From: Celoporthe dispersa
Lineage: Eukaryota > Ascomycota > Sordariomycetes > Diaporthales > Cryphonectriaceae
Assembly (NCBI GenBank): GCA_016584495.1
Contig: WAID01000012.1
Location: 186,001-250,000, forward strand
DNA: 64,000 nt
Reading direction: 5' to 3'
Shown here: positions 11,084 through 23,750 of the stretch, in pieces
Layout of the letters: every line of letters starts with the position of its first letter
How positions within the stretch are numbered: position 1 is the first letter of the stretch
The notes under the pieces: model-generated
The model's input: the letters and a program-made list of their open reading frames with translations, nothing else
Told to the model about the DNA's origin: nothing
Databases searched by the model: none
Position numbers and translations under genes: made by a program

Positions 11084-14044
11084 GATGCTGGCAGCGTAGA
11101 GGAAAGTAGAAGAAAGAAAAGAGAGAGAGAAAGAAGAAGAAGAAGAAGAAAAAAAAAGAAACAGGAGAAAGTAAGACGAGGGCGGTCGTCACCAGGTGTT
11201 CGGGGCAGGCTCTGTCACACGAGATCTCGCCCGGCTCAGGATGCAAAGCCACTCGAGGACAAGTCGCAGTTTAACCAAGAAGCGCCTTAAGGACAGAAAT
11301 GTGTCTAGCCAGGTACGACCTAAGAAAAAAAAAAAGACAAGGGTGACTGTGAGGAAGAAGAAGATGATGAGAATAGCAACAAAAGGGAAAAAAGAAGCTT
11401 AAATACTCCTGATACTCGCAGAGAGAGTGTGTGCGTATGTATGTGTATGTGTGTGTGGAAGGGAGCGTGAGGTCCGCTCGAGAAGAGGTCCTTTGGCCTC
11501 CGGGGTGGGGGACTTAATGGGCACTGGCAGGTCACATTCGAGAGGATTCAAGGCAGGAAGACAAGCAATGGGAACCGACCAAAGAATGTTTTTTTCTTTT
11601 TCTTTTCCTTCTTTTTGAATGGATGCCATTTAGCGTAGGACCTGGGGGATCCTGGCGAATCCCCACTTGCTGGCAGCTCATGCAACTAATTCAGCCCTCG
11701 AACGAGAGACCGCAGGCGGTGGGTGAGGGCAGACAAGAATGGAAATCGAGGGGCCCAGGCCAAAGGGGGTGGAGACGGCAGAGTCGTGCACTCCATGATG
11801 GCAACGCCTTGCGCGCCGGGGCCCCAAGGAGCACCCGAGGGAAGCTCCACTCAGAATTGCCAAATGCCCGGGACTCCACTCCTGTGACGAGGCGGTTGAG
11901 CGACAAAGCGTGGGAGCCCATCTTGAAACACTCGAAGAACAATTGCGGCGCGCTGCAACCCAAGAAGGGAGGCCTCGCTGGAGGAGGTTGCACCCCGGAC
12001 GGGGCCTACCACGATCCAGACGGCAGAGATGGGTTTCTCTCGCTCTCCCTGCACCCGTTCAGGAGGATCAGCAATATCTGCACCAAAAGGAGCCGGAGAA
12101 GGGCGGAGAGGGAAAAGAAAAGGAAGGCAAAAACATAAAAGAAAAGAAGGGCGACCAGTCGCGTGTGAGAAGGTCAGACGGGTACCACAGAACGACAAAC
12201 GGCAGACCCCTCTGAGCCCTTCCTGACCGCGGTTGTGGCTGCAGAAGGATCACACTCCTCAGCCGTAAGGATCGCCGGGCAGAACCAACAGCTGTCACCA
12301 GCGACCAACAAGAAGACGAAAGGGGGTTTGGCCGGCCTGGTCCGCCCCTGGTGGTGCCTGGCAGGCTGGTGCTGGTTTGTCCGTTGGTTCGGGCTCTTTT
12401 GTCCTGGCGTGCGCACGACTCAGGGGTTGGCAATGCAGTCAGCTTCTTGGGGTGACATGAGTGACGGGACCTGCCGTGTTGCTCGACCGGAGAGGGTGTC
12501 CGTCCTCAGGGGTAAACCACTCTTCTTGAGAGCCCAGGATCGAGAGATCGAGAGGTCCAGAGGTCGAGAGAGGCTTGTCGAGGTTGAGGTGATCCCGGGA
12601 AGGACGAGCCTGTTTGTCTTTTCTGCCCTGAGGATAACGCCACCCAAAGAGAGGCGTCTCTTTCTTGCGCACGCTCCAGCGCAGCACACGCACGAGCGAG
12701 TGGAGCCCCGTGGGCGGTGGGGATTCGATTCGATGGGATGTGCGCTAAAAGAGGGTCCCAGATGAGTTCCAGAAGGTCCCCAGACAGAACAGTCATCCTG
12801 CACCTCTTCAGTCTATTGCTATGCCGTGACCGACAAGCTCTGATGGTTGTCCATCTCTTCTCTCTCTCTCTTTCTGTCTCTGTCTCTGCAAGGCTCTGTC
12901 AAAACCTGATACGCTGGGCCGAGTTTCAAGTTATCGCCCAGACAACATCCCAGGGCGCGTCTTGAATGACACATCCTCTGCATCCCCTGAAGAACAAGAG
13001 AAAGAAAGAAGGAAAAAAAAAAGCCTGGCCGCTAACGGTAGCAGGCTACGGCACAGGCGTGTGTGTGTGTGCCTCCGCCGCAGGCCATGACTGCCACGGT
13101 AGGACTAGCTGCCATCATGGGTGGTGATCCTCCCGCCGTGTCGTGTTAGCTGCCTTGGGGGCCACCAGCTTCAGCCGCAACACGAGCAGTGTCGGCAGCC
13201 GCGTCAATGCGCATGCCAGCGTGTCCGTCGACTGATCATATTCCCAAGTATAGACGCCAGCAGTGTCACATGCAGCCTTGGCCTTGCTTCTTCTCGCCCT
13301 TGCAGAACCTGATCGACACCAGCCCTTGATCAGACCGATATGCAGGGGGGGGAGCAGAGGCAGCGTGTGCGTGTGAAGGGGGACGCGTGGTCACCGTCAG
13401 AATATGCAGGAGGGAAGTAGCATAGCATGATACATAGTAGCAGTGGTGGTATACCTGCGAGTCAGGCTACTGTAGTAGATGTGGTCAACGAGATGGTTCT
13501 AGACGTTTACCCAAATTCTCGAGACGGGGATAATTTTTTTTTTTTTCGCCCTCTTCTCTTTCCGGTGGAGGTGTTAGTGGGTGGTGGGGGGCGGTTCGGC
13601 GCCGAGGGCGAGAGAGTTAGAGAGGGAAGGTGGGGGGGGGTGGCATAGGAAAGCTTGGTGCAGCTCATCCGGACACTAATCAGTAGCTTGACACCTATGT
13701 ACAGTATGTACGGACAGTAATCCGTAGACATGGCAGGAGCATGCTGCCCCTGAGTCTAGCTGACATAATCAGATTGCGGGGCCAAGAACCCTTCTTGCCT
13801 CCATCTGGACGGCGTCAGGGGGAAAGAGCGGCCTTGTACCGCCACTAATTTTTGGTGCTATTGCCGTTGCTTGCTTGTGCTGCCGCTGCCGCTACAGCAA
13901 TCATCATCATCGTCACCATCATCACCGTCATCCTCGCCGTCGCCGTCAACCTCCTTCTCCCCTCTCTCCTCCGACCCCAACTCCTTCCTGGTACATCTGT
14001 CCTCTTCCGCGCTCCCTCCGCTACCCCAATCCTGTTGGCCAGCC
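11084..14044. other. Long gene-free region upstream of AP-2 mu
   Basis: Nearly 3 kb without a supported gene between divergent genes, so both promoters are here. It holds several low-complexity tracts: GA/GAA repeats near 11120-11160, a TG-rich tract near 11425-11456, and T- and C-rich tracts near 12855-12890 and 13532-13560. Open frames of 100-176 codons exist on both strands but show no domain, no splice structure and arginine-rich composition typical of chance frames. Confidence 0.45.
11129..11160. repeat. Purine microsatellite (GAA-rich)
   Basis: A tract of GA and GAA units ending in an A-run, just upstream of the bestrophin start codon at 11083. It probably lies in the 5' leader of that gene. 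Confidence 0.7.
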
Positions 14045-15436
14045 ATGCTCTCTGGGATCCTCATCTTCAACCAGAAGGGCGAGAACCTCATCTTCCGCGC
14101 CTTTCGCAACGACTGCCGCCCTCGCCTCGCCGATGTCTTCCGCATCCAGGTCATCAGCAACGCGCAGGTCAGGTCGCCCATCCTGACCCTGGGCAGCACC
14201 ACCTTCAGCCATGTCAAGCACGAGAACATCTACCTCGTCGCTATCACCAAGAGCAACGCCAATGCCGCCCTCGTCTTCGAGTTCCTCTACCGCCTGATCC
14301 AGCTGGGCCGTGGCTACTTTGGCAAGTTCGACGAGGAGGCCGTCAAGAACAACTTCGTCCTCGTCTACGAGCTGCTCGACGAGATCATCGACTTCGGCTA
14401 CCCCCAGAACACCGAGACCGACACCCTCAAGATGTACATCACCACCGAGGGCGTCAAGTCCGAGAACAGGGCCGAGGACTCGGCCAAGATCACCATGCAG
14501 GCCACCGGCGCTCTCTCGTGGCGCAAGGCCGACGTCAAGTACCGCAAGAACGAGGCCTTTGTCGACGTCATCGAGGATGTCAACCTGCTCATGTCGGCCA
14601 CCGGCGCCGTCCTGCGCGCCGACGTCACCGGCCAGATCATCATGCGCGCCTACCTCTCGGGCACCCCCGAGTGCAAGTTCGGCCTCAACGACCGCCTGCT
14701 CCTCGACAGCGACGGCCTTCTCAGCCTGCCCAGCGGCAACCGCATGGGCACCAAGGCCACCAAGGCCGCCGCCGGCAGCGTCACCCTCGAGGACTGCCAG
14801 TTCCACCAGTGCGTCAAGCTCGGCAAGTTCGACTCGGACCGCATCATCTCCTTCGTGCCCCCCGACGGCGAGTTCGAGCTCATGCGCTACCGCGCCACCG
14901 AGAACATCAACCTCCCCTTCAAGGTCCACGCCATCGTCAACGAGGTCGGCAAGACCAAGGTCGAGTACAGCATCGGCGTCAAGGCCAACTTCGGCTCCAA
15001 GCTCTTCGCCACCAACGTCGTCGTCCGCATCCCCACCCCGCTGAACACCGCCAGGATCACCGAGAGGTGCACCCAGGGCAAGGCCAAGTACGAGCCCGCC
15101 GAGAACAACATCGTCTGGAAGATCGGCCGCTTCACCGGCCAGAGCGAGTTCGTCCTCAGCGCCGAGGCCGAGCTGACCTCCATGACCAACCAGAAAACCT
15201 GGAGCAGGCCCCCCCTGAGCATCAACTTCAGCCTCCTGATGTTTACCAGCAGCGGCCTGCTGGTGAGGTACCTCAAGGTCTTCGAGAAGAGCAACTACAG
15301 CAGTGTCAAGTGGGTCAGGTATATGACCAGGGCAGGCAGCTACGAGATCAGGTGAGTTGACCGCCCAACGCCGAAACACGCAGGCAAGCCGCGGGGTGGC
15401 CGCTGACATATGCTATCTATCACACGCAGGTTCTGA
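14045..15436 (+). CDS. apm4: AP-2 complex subunit mu (clathrin adaptor medium chain)
   Basis: Medium chain of the AP-2 adaptor, which links cargo and PIP2-rich plasma membrane to clathrin in endocytosis. The protein begins MLSGILIFNQKGENLIFRAF, the canonical start, although the frame is open further upstream. Residues 1-140 form the longin-like N-terminal domain (FLYRLIQLG, GKFDEEAVKNNFVLVYELLDE) and residues 170-436 the mu homology domain (RKNEAFVDVIEDVNLLMS, FVPPDGEFELMRYR, SGLLVRYLKVFEK). One intron only, 15352-15429 (GTGAGT..GCAG, GCTGAC branch site), sits in the penultimate codon; splicing gives the C-terminus YEIRF and a seven-base last exon, 15430-15436. Without splicing a TGA follows at once, giving the same protein minus Phe. 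437 residues, standard length. Strong C-ending codon bias suggests steady expression. Confidence 0.95.
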
Positions 15437-15763
15437 GGCCGACACTAGGGTTTCCTCTTCTTTCTTTCTTTCTTCGAGCGTTTACAGCATGGCGAGGCGT
15501 TCAGGGCGATATTCTGTACGGCAGCATTATATCTTCTTTTTTTTAATCCCTTGCCGCGCTTGATATAACAGCGGAGGACGGGCCCCGGCGAGGCGACCCA
15601 GGTTCGAGGGGCTTATACGCAGTAATAACATGGCGGCAACACACAAGATTGGGCTCAGTATCTGCAAGGTGATGCGCGCAAACCAGGCCATTATTTTTTT
15701 TTATCTCTAGCACCTGAGAACCCGGACCACGCTGCGTGCTAGAGGACCGGTGTCACAAAAGGT
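15437..15763. other. Convergent 3' spacer
   Basis: 3' flanks of AP-2 mu and the GH51 gene, with T-runs at about 15535-15545 and 15691-15700. Nothing else seen. Confidence 0.4.
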
Positions 15764-18382
15764 TCAGGTGGCAACCGTCAGGACGGCCACTCCCCAGGCT
15801 GGAATGCTAAACTCATAACCGCCAGATGCGCTGCCGGAGACGGTCGAGGTCTGAGGAGTGATGGAGACGATACCGGGGTAGTTGGAAACAAGCTCGCCGC
15901 CAGACAGCGTTACAAGGGTCGCAGAAGACGAAAGCGTCACGTCGGAGAACTCGACAGTGACCGTCTCGGCCGACGACCCATAGTTGGCCAGCTTGACGTA
16001 GTAGGTCGAGCTGGACTTGGAGGAGGCCACCCAGTACACAGGGCCGAACGTGGAATCTGAGGTCACCGGGAGGATGGTATCACCACGGTGCGTGGAGAAC
16101 ATGTCCTGCACCCAGAAAGAGGTGGAGCCGGTGATGGAGCCGACTGTCGAGTTGAGGCCAAAGAGGTCCGGCTACACCATCATCATCACCAGAGGCGTCA
16201 GCAGCGGGCCACGAGGCGGGGACTCCGCGGGGAGGGGATGGAGCTATAGTAGCCACGTACCGACCACTCGGCCATATCATAATGCTCGAGCAAGGGGGCA
16301 AAGCTTGCCATCTTGACGATGTCGCTGTTCCTCTCCATACCTAGCCAGCCAGGTAAGATTAGTGAATGCCAGCACAGAGCAGAACAACACCCGGATCGCT
16401 TACCGATCATGTACACGGCTTCCGAGCAGCTGCCCTGCATATAGGACCAGTACGTCGTCGTGCCATCGTTGCCCGAGGTGCTGGCGTATTCCCCGACCAA
16501 GACCGCCGGCCCGTCTCTCGAGACATTATCCCACTCGTCAAACAGCTCAACGAACTCGTCAGGTGTGAGATAATGGTGTGTATCCGTCATGGTCCCGCTG
16601 GGCATGGTGGAGGGCAGACAAGAGGCCTCCGCGTTCGACGCCACAATCGTGATATTCGGGTACTGCGCGTGAATGGCATCGTAGATGGCCGTGAAGCGGC
16701 TGGAATAGGTGCTGCACCCTTCAGAGAACACGTTGTCCTCGTTGCCGACCTCGATATAGTCAATAGTGAAGGGATCGGTCTGTCCGTACTCGGCCCTCAG
16801 CGCGCCGTAGGTGGTGTCGGTGGACCCCAGCAGGAACTCGAGCTCGTTGAGGATATCGTCGATATAAGGGTCCAGGGCCGTCCCGGAGACAGTGTTTCCA
16901 TCCAGAGTCAGTCCGCTCCATACGGCCAGAAGTGGTGACATGCCCCTATAACATCCGTTCAAGTTAGTGCCCGGCCTGGTCGGATACTGACTTGCTGGAA
17001 TGGGGAGAAGTCCAAGAGGGGAAATCCTCTTACATATCGCTGCACCAGTACATGTACTCCATCAAGCCCAGCGCATCCGTGTTTGGATAACCCCAGTCAC
17101 CCTCTCGGCCGGGTCTCAGCTCGACAGGCTGGCACACTGTTAGCATCACGATCGAGAAATCGGCAATTATTACTGTAAAGTCCGCCTACGCCAATAGTTA
17201 AATTCCATTGCCAGCGATCGCTCGGTGTGTCTCCTTCCCTGTAGTTTGAAGACGTCTTAGTATAATTCCCTGGCAGTGAGCTTTAAGCTCGTGGGCTTTC
17301 ATAAACGCACAGGTTATTTCCTCCCGGAAATCTGAGAAAAGAAGGCTCCATCTGGGCGAGGTAGGTGGCGACATCGTTGCGGAGACCGTTGTACCTGAGG
17401 GAGTGCGTAAGCTTGCTGGTTCCTGACGAATACATGATACCAGACCAAATTATAAATGCATATTGCCAGACCTTGCGTTGTATGTGGTAGGGAACAGCTG
17501 GACCAGGTCGAAGTACAGAGCTGAACCAGCCACTGAAGCCGCATCGAAAGTAAGCCTCCAGGCGTTATCGCTCTCGTAGCTCTGTTCTGAGGTATAGGTC
17601 GTCTCGAAGTAGCTAAAAGCAGACGAGTTGCTGGTGACAGCGATCGTTTTCGATGCATAGACGGTGCCGCTGGGTCCGTAGAGCTCAAGGGTAATGTCGC
17701 CGTCATAAGTTCCCTTCATGTAAAAATAGTTTGCATATGCTATGGCGCACGCAAAAGTCAGTATCATCTTGGAAAGATTTTTCGTATTTATCCTTCGGAG
17801 GAGAGAGAGAGAGAAGAAGGAGAAGAAGAAGAAGAAAAAAGGGAAGGAGAGCACAGAAAAGATAGTCATGGATTTAGGACATGAAAACCGAAGCCTTGGT
17901 CAGATCTACACCTGCGGTCGCCAATATTGAAAAGCGACTTACTGTCCTCATTGACAGGAACTCCCAGATAACCGATGTTGGAAAATCCCACCTGGCCTGT
18001 CGTGCCGGACGGGACTGAGACTTTCAAGGAACTGGTTATGGCTGTCGAGAGGGGGTTGGCGGTATCAACACTGAGCGTAACATTTCCCACCGCGCTGTAA
18101 GCAGTCAGGCCTGGGTCATCGCCCTGGAAGCCATTGTTCCTCAGCAGCTGCCCGTGGATTCCTCCGTCGCCAGAGTTGTTGATGTCCTGTGGTTTGGTAT
18201 TTAGCCTCCTCGCTCACTCAGTCTATTCGAGGTTCAGCTGCGTGAGTCCCTACCTCGAACATAATTCCATACAGAAGAGGACTAGAGGCGTTGCCCCCTG
18301 TCGGAGACACGGTCAGTGTCACTCCCTTGACGTTGGCCACCAGGGCAGCCAGTGAGATCAAGAAGGTCTTTAGCAGCGCCAT
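15764..18382 (-). CDS. abfA: GH51 alpha-L-arabinofuranosidase, secreted
   Basis: Removes alpha-L-arabinofuranosyl side chains from arabinan and arabinoxylan outside the cell (EC 3.2.1.55). Nine exons: 18382-18254, 18186-17943, 17739-17472, 17394-17311, 17238-17190, 17128-17034, 16945-16404, 16340-16261, 16171-15764; every phase fits and the product is 632 residues, the usual fungal length. Signal peptide MALLKTFLISLAALVANVKG. The N-terminal part (SPLLYGIMFEDINNSGDGGI) and carbohydrate-binding-like segment precede the catalytic barrel, which has FLRFPGGNNLEGDT, the acid/base Glu in YIEVGNED and the nucleophile Glu in LVGEYAST. The C-terminal beta-sandwich ends GVAVLTVAT. Intron 2 is long (about 203 nt) and contains a misleading open frame. 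Expression probably responds to plant cell-wall sugars, as in relatives; no regulator site was proven here. Confidence 0.95.
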
Positions 18383-18543
18383 GTTGGGTGTTGCGCTCCC
18401 TGTTGTTGGGCTTCAACCTGGCAACAAGAGTGGATGGCTACCGTCAAAGGCTGGGATGATTTTGGTTCGGATGTTTGACAGGATATATCATCTGAGGGTT
18501 CTGACTAGTCTTATATCTAAAGACTTTTTTTTTTTTTTGGATC

Positions 18544-18566
18544 ATATATAAACATATATATATATT
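18544..18566 (-). promoter_or_regulatory. TATA-rich element upstream of GH51 gene
   Basis: An alternating A/T tract about 165 bases upstream of the GH51 start codon, at a plausible TATA-box distance allowing for a leader. Inferred from position and composition only. Confidence 0.4.
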
Positions 18567-21500
18567 CCCTTTTACGCTTTGACCAGAATTATGGCCTACG
18601 GGCGTCTGCAGCTCGGCTGATCTCGTGGTTCTCTGCCATGGTATAAACGTACTATAAGCTGAGCGGGTCCCTTTGGCTCTGTCTTGATTGGAGCGCAAAG
18701 GTGAATGTTACATCGTGAACTGTGTCGCGCCCTCGACGCGTAAACCAATATGGCACGTTACCCAGTGTTCCTTCATGCGAGTCGGCCTTGGGGACCCATT
18801 GAAGGTTGAGGTGCCGAAGGGAAAACCCCATGGGGAAGACAAGGTTGCGGGAAAGCGTGAGAAGGTTCTCCAAGAAGTGTGGCTTTATTGAGAACCAAAC
18901 GGGCAGCTGGTGCTGTTTCCCCGCAAAAAGGTCCATGTTTTCTCAGGATCCGGGGGTATTTTTCCAGCCGGCGGCATCCACTGCCCAAGGGCAACTTTCC
19001 AAAGGCACATGTGCATCGTAATACTTATGCCATCTTATAGGCAATGGTCCGCTGACCATGTGCCTTGAAGCCGAAGGCTGCTGTTCGTTCGAGTGAAGGA
19101 CTGAATTTGTGGAATGTTTCCCACCTGTTGGGGGTTGTTCATTATTTGTCTTCCTCTCTCCGGTCATGCATGCGGCCACCGACCCCTGGTGCCGACCTTT
19201 CAGCCGTTCACTGCCTCTGATGACCATACAATACGACCTCACCTTCCCACTGTGTAGTTACCTCGGCATATCCACTGGCATGCTGGTATTAGGTACAGGA
19301 TTCCAGAAAGATTAGTGCCACGAATGCGAAATGACATCTCTTCATAATCACATGATCCCCATGGACTGATTACTAGGTGTTCTCTACAAGTAATTATCCA
19401 TCATTGTATTTAGCTTTGAGGATCTGTCAGCTCCTGAACGGCCTTGCCTGAGAATCACTTGACGCTGATTTCGCTATTACCCAAGGGCTCAACGTACTTG
19501 TGCTGGGACTCTAGGGCCAACCCAGTACTTCAGTTTCTAAAAGGCGTAGACATGTAGATTCGGTAGATGTCCGGCGTTCAGGGGTTCAAGGTTGTCGGTA
19601 CACTCGGACCACTTCCCAAAAAAAAAAAAAAAAAGAGGAAATCACCAGTAGGTTTTTTATAGCTAAGTCCATAGAAACGAAAGCCTTCGCCTGCTAGAAG
19701 ATCCGTCATGGCATGAGTATTTGATCGTACTTGAAGCCTTCAGAATTTGTTTTTGTTTTGGGGGGGCTTCTTCTCTGCTCGCTCTGCTTATTGGAAAATG
19801 AAACTCCGAGGTAAACCATTGTGCTCGAAAACATGCCGTGCATTTTACCACATAGTATGTGGAAGAAGCATAGACTCCGGAATGGCCTTTGTGGAGACAA
19901 TCCTCCAATGCACCGCTGTACGACTCGTGCGAACTCGCCTCTATTCCAAGGTAACCAAGATTCTGTGTCGGTCTCCCTGTTCTGAGAAGGGGGGAAGGGG
20001 GGGGGCTGGATGGAGCCTCACAGCCGACAGCTTCCGAGCCGATCCATAGTATATACTTTTTCGGGTGAACCTCCTGCGTCTGGTGGGTTCGTGACGAGGT
20101 TTCGGAACCTGTGCCACATGTTCCTCCAATACACTGACATCTCCATTTATGACCCTTTATTATTTTCGGGAATGACACTGCGCGGAATGTGGGCAGCTGG
20201 AAGCGTAGAGCTGCAGCACGCGCGAAGCAACCCAAGAGACGGCATAGTAATTCTCTGACAATTTTCCGCCGGTATGACCGTGATGAAAAGGAGTCTCGTC
20301 TCACTGCTTCGACTTACAGTTGATTAGCTCGTAACTACTTACTCAGGGTAGAGAAAGTCAAAATAAAAAAGATTTCATCAGACCACTTTGGCCAAGTGTT
20401 ATAGACGAACCGAACCCGTTCTATATTACTCGAGCCTGAGGTACAATGGGCTTTCATATCCGTATGCGACATCCAATGGCAGAGCCAGATTTGGCTGACA
20501 CACCCAGACAAACGAGGGCGTGCTTGCACAATTGGACCTACATACTTACTGATCCACCCGTATATCTGACCGATGCCTCACAAATCAAGCTACAGAAGAT
20601 CCCCTCGTGTCTCGTGTGCATCATCAAAAAGGTGGATCAGGAGGCATGCATATCATGAAGCGTGATCGTGACAACAACCTCCTCGAGTGAACCCCTCAGC
20701 TTCTACCCGGGTGGGTAAGTACGTAATTACAGGTTTGAATCTTGGACCTGTCTTCATAGACCCGTCAAAAAGCCTCTTCGCTTTTTTTTTTTTATGATCC
20801 ACAAGTTTCATCTCATACCACTCGGCTGGCTCCGTGGGCTGTAGCCTGTAGATGGGAGTATCTTGCATCAATTCTCAGAGAATCATAGGGTATGCCGCTG
20901 TAAATATCATTAAAACTATAGTAATACGGACACATCACCACCTCTGATCCAAAGTAGGGTCTGTTTCCCTCCCCCTCCCCCCCCTCTGCAGCTGTCTACT
21001 ACTATTATTGAGTATGTTCAGCAGCCCACTAATATGGATGGCATGGGAGCCAGATTTGATGCTGTCAGGCCCACCTGCTCGGCTATTTGCCCCGAAACTA
21101 TGGACCCTTCCTGGACCCAGAGATCCTCCGGGTCAAATGCTGAGTGTGTGTATCCGCACCTTGGAGGCTATGCCCGGAGTATGTCCGTAAAGAGACAGCT
21201 CCTTATGCGCACAGCCTGCATGTATCCTAGAATCGAAATCTCATTCCACCAGCGGCGTCATGACAATGCCCTTCTTCAGTGCACAGGCGCACAAGAGCTG
21301 TCGACCCCGGATCACGCCATGATTCTTTCTGCAGAGTTCCATTGACTACCTAGCGTGACAGGAGAGGAGGCTGCAGGGAGGTCTGTCGATCCCCCTCCGA
21401 AACCTTATCTCAGCCAGGCGACCTGTGGCGTTCATCTGGTCTGTGTTATCAGATTGTAGGATCTTGGCCTAGCAAGCCTGGATAAGATGGCCAAGGTACC

Positions 21501-21872
21501 ATACTATAGTACATGCCACAGGGACAAGATGATAGGCCGGGGATGTAGTCATGCTGACCGAGTAGCGATAATCAGCCACCGAGGAGGAGCCGCAGGAGAG
21601 CCGCCTCGGTACGAGATTGAAATGAGGACGGCCCGGGGTCCAGAAACAGTCATCCAATCCTCGTATGTGCACGACTCAGTGCTCCCTTTTCCATGTTCTT
21701 CCTGCCCATGGCATATGATCGACCCTGCAGCGGAAAACCCAGGGGTTCACGCCCCTCTCCAAGGCCCCCCATTTCCTGATCTGCAACCCGCGCGTGCGTG
21801 CAGGGGGATCACCATCCAGCATCTTCAACGGCTGCTTCCGCACGGGCTTGCTATCTCTCACGGTGCCTGGTT

Positions 21873-21879
21873 TATATAA
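21873..21879 (+). promoter_or_regulatory. TATA box of the DUF7029/DUF7223 gene
   Basis: TATATAA about 250 bases upstream of the start codon at 22129. A pyrimidine-rich leader follows. Confidence 0.45.
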
Positions 21880-22128
21880 TTCCAGCTCTGGCTGCATATT
21901 GACGTCGATTATGTCTTCTCAAGATCTGTGTGTGTTTGTAAACTGCTTCTCAAGTCTGGCGATGCTCTAGTCGTGGTGACTTTGTCATTCTTTACATTTG
22001 TGCTTTTTGTTCACATTCATTCATTTCAGTCACTCTTTGCAATAATTCAAACACAACTTAGGCTATCCGCCTCCTTCTCACCCAATTCTGTCTTTTTACG
22101 ATCGCAGGTTAATCGTTATTTCTTCACC

Positions 22129-23750
22129 ATGGTTTTCAGCAAATCCAACATCGTCGGGGCTCTCGTCCTCTCCCTGCTCTCGACGCCTGTCTATTCTGCC
22201 CCCGCGGTGGTTTCCAGTGCCTCCTCGGCGAATTCCTCCTCCTTCTCCTCTCTTCCCACGGCCTCCGCGACGAGCCTTCCGCTCAGGCCTGTCGCAAACA
22301 ACAATGGAGTCCAGACCGCAGGCCGGAACGTGGTGCCCAAGAAGAACCTGAGCCTGGCGTGGCAGACCCCCAGCAACGACAGCGCCGTCTCCGTGGGCCT
22401 GACCATGCAGAACTCCGCCGTTGTTCTCGAGGATGTCGAGGACGTGTCTGCGGTGGACTGCACTGGCCAGAGCTCCGTGGCTGTCACCTTCAACAACACC
22501 GACGCCTACACCGAGGCCCTCTCGGAGTGGAGCGCCATGAACAGCTCCTTTGTGATGATCACCAACCACCTGGGCGACTGTGATTCCGAGCTCGAGCGGT
22601 CCTTCTTTGTGACGGACGCTGCCGCTATTACTGGCGTCGAGTCCAACTTGACAATCATTGCTTTGGCCGAGAAGAGTGACATTGTTGGAACTGCGAGTAA
22701 GCCTTGTTTTTTTCTTTTCTCTTTTCTTTCTTTCCCACTCTTCTACGGCCTCCACAAAACCAGGCGCTGATCAACATCCCAGGCTCAACCGAGATTGACT
22801 TCACCAGCGGAGCAAAGTCTCTGGACAAGCGCGGAATCAGCTGGAACGACGACGGCCTCACTATCGCTTACACATACTCCATTCCCTCCGACCAGACCAT
22901 CGTGGACACAGACTATGTCACAGTGGTCGTGAACGAGGCCACGGTCAACAACTCGGTCCAGTATTCCGGCCACGCAAAGTGGGAGCTGTTCCATGGCGTG
23001 ACCGAGTTCTACATCGACATCGACAAGTCGGTGTATCATTATGCCGATATGGAGGTTACGATCAAGGATTCGTGGTCGGATAGCTGGACGTGGTCGCCAG
23101 ATGCCCTGAGCTACTCTGTCCTCGACGTTCCCGGTATCATCTCTCTCGGTCCTTCTGCGGGTATCAGCTTTGGTGCCAGCGTCACCGCCGCCGCCGCCGG
23201 CTCCGTCACAGGCGAGTTTACGTCGCAGATGCCCGATGGAACAATCCACATGGACTTCAAAGACTGGGACTCCTCTTGTAAGTTGTGCCCGAAATTTTCT
23301 TTTAGAAAAAAATAACAGCCGTTCGGCCTTGTCTTGGCTTTTCAGATGTCATAACTGACCCTCGATAAAATGGTAGACTCCAGCGGCTGGGACACACAGT
23401 ACGATGCCACCTTCAACGTCACCGAGGACGTCTCGATCACGATGAAGCCATACATCGACTTCACCGTCGAGTTCGCCTGCAAGCTCTTTGACGGCCTGAT
23501 CGACCTCAGCACCGGCGTCAAGGCCGAGCCCTCGTTTCCCTTCGTCACGACTGCCACCGCCACGCAGGCCATCAACGCTACCTCTGGCAGTGTGACGTTC
23601 CCTAACTCGACCAGCAGCACTGCCTGTGCCAACGGTCTCAGTGAGGCGATCTCCTTCGACTTCGACGTCATTGCTTTCGCCACGGAATGGATCGATATCA
23701 CCCTGTACGAATACGAGGTCAGCATCTGGGACGGATGTCTTGACTGGTAA
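22129..23750 (+). CDS. Secreted protein with DUF7029 and DUF7223 domains
   Basis: Extracellular protein of unknown function, about 478 residues. Exons 22129-22696, 22783-23277 and 23377-23750; phases 1 and 1 match, and the second intron has a TAACTGAC branch site. An in-frame ATG exists upstream at 21928, but the start at 22129 gives a clear signal peptide (MVFSKSNIVGALVLSLLS, cleavage near PVYSAP), so I choose it. A Ser/Thr-rich linker follows, then a DUF7029-like region (residues about 75-190, VVLEDVEDVSAVDC, GDCDSELERSFF). A dibasic site SLDKR-GIS lies between this and the DUF7223-like region (DSWSDSWTW, LGPSAGISFGASV), so Kex2-type processing is possible. Several N-glycosylation sequons. 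Domain names are from memory of the families; function is not known to me. Confidence 0.8.

Larger units (their letters stand above)
18383..22128. other. 3.7 kb gene-poor region
   Basis: The longest gene-free stretch of the window, between two divergently read secreted-protein genes. Open frames up to 213 codons occur (for example 19663-20304, minus) but show no domains, and their composition looks random. Poly-A and poly-T runs lie at 19619-19634 and 20780-20792. No terminal repeats, transposase motif or tRNA seen. Confidence 0.45.

Noticed and set aside
11623..12765. Open frames of 171 and 176 codons in the long intergenic region
   Set aside because: Arg/Gly/Ser-rich composition, overlapping frames on both strands, no splice signals or domain.
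14021..15409. A 462-codon open frame antisense to AP-2 mu
   Set aside because: It is the mirror of a gene with strong C-ending codon bias, is rich in Glu/Gly/Ala/Leu without motifs, and the sense strand is a clear AP-2 mu.
17450..17869. A separate short gene starting inside the GH51 gene
   Set aside because: Its N-terminal part is intron 2 of the GH51 gene; only the part from 17739 onward is coding, as exon 3.
19663..20304. A 213-codon minus-strand gene
   Set aside because: No signal peptide, domain or splice structure; composition looks random and the frame crosses homopolymer tracts.
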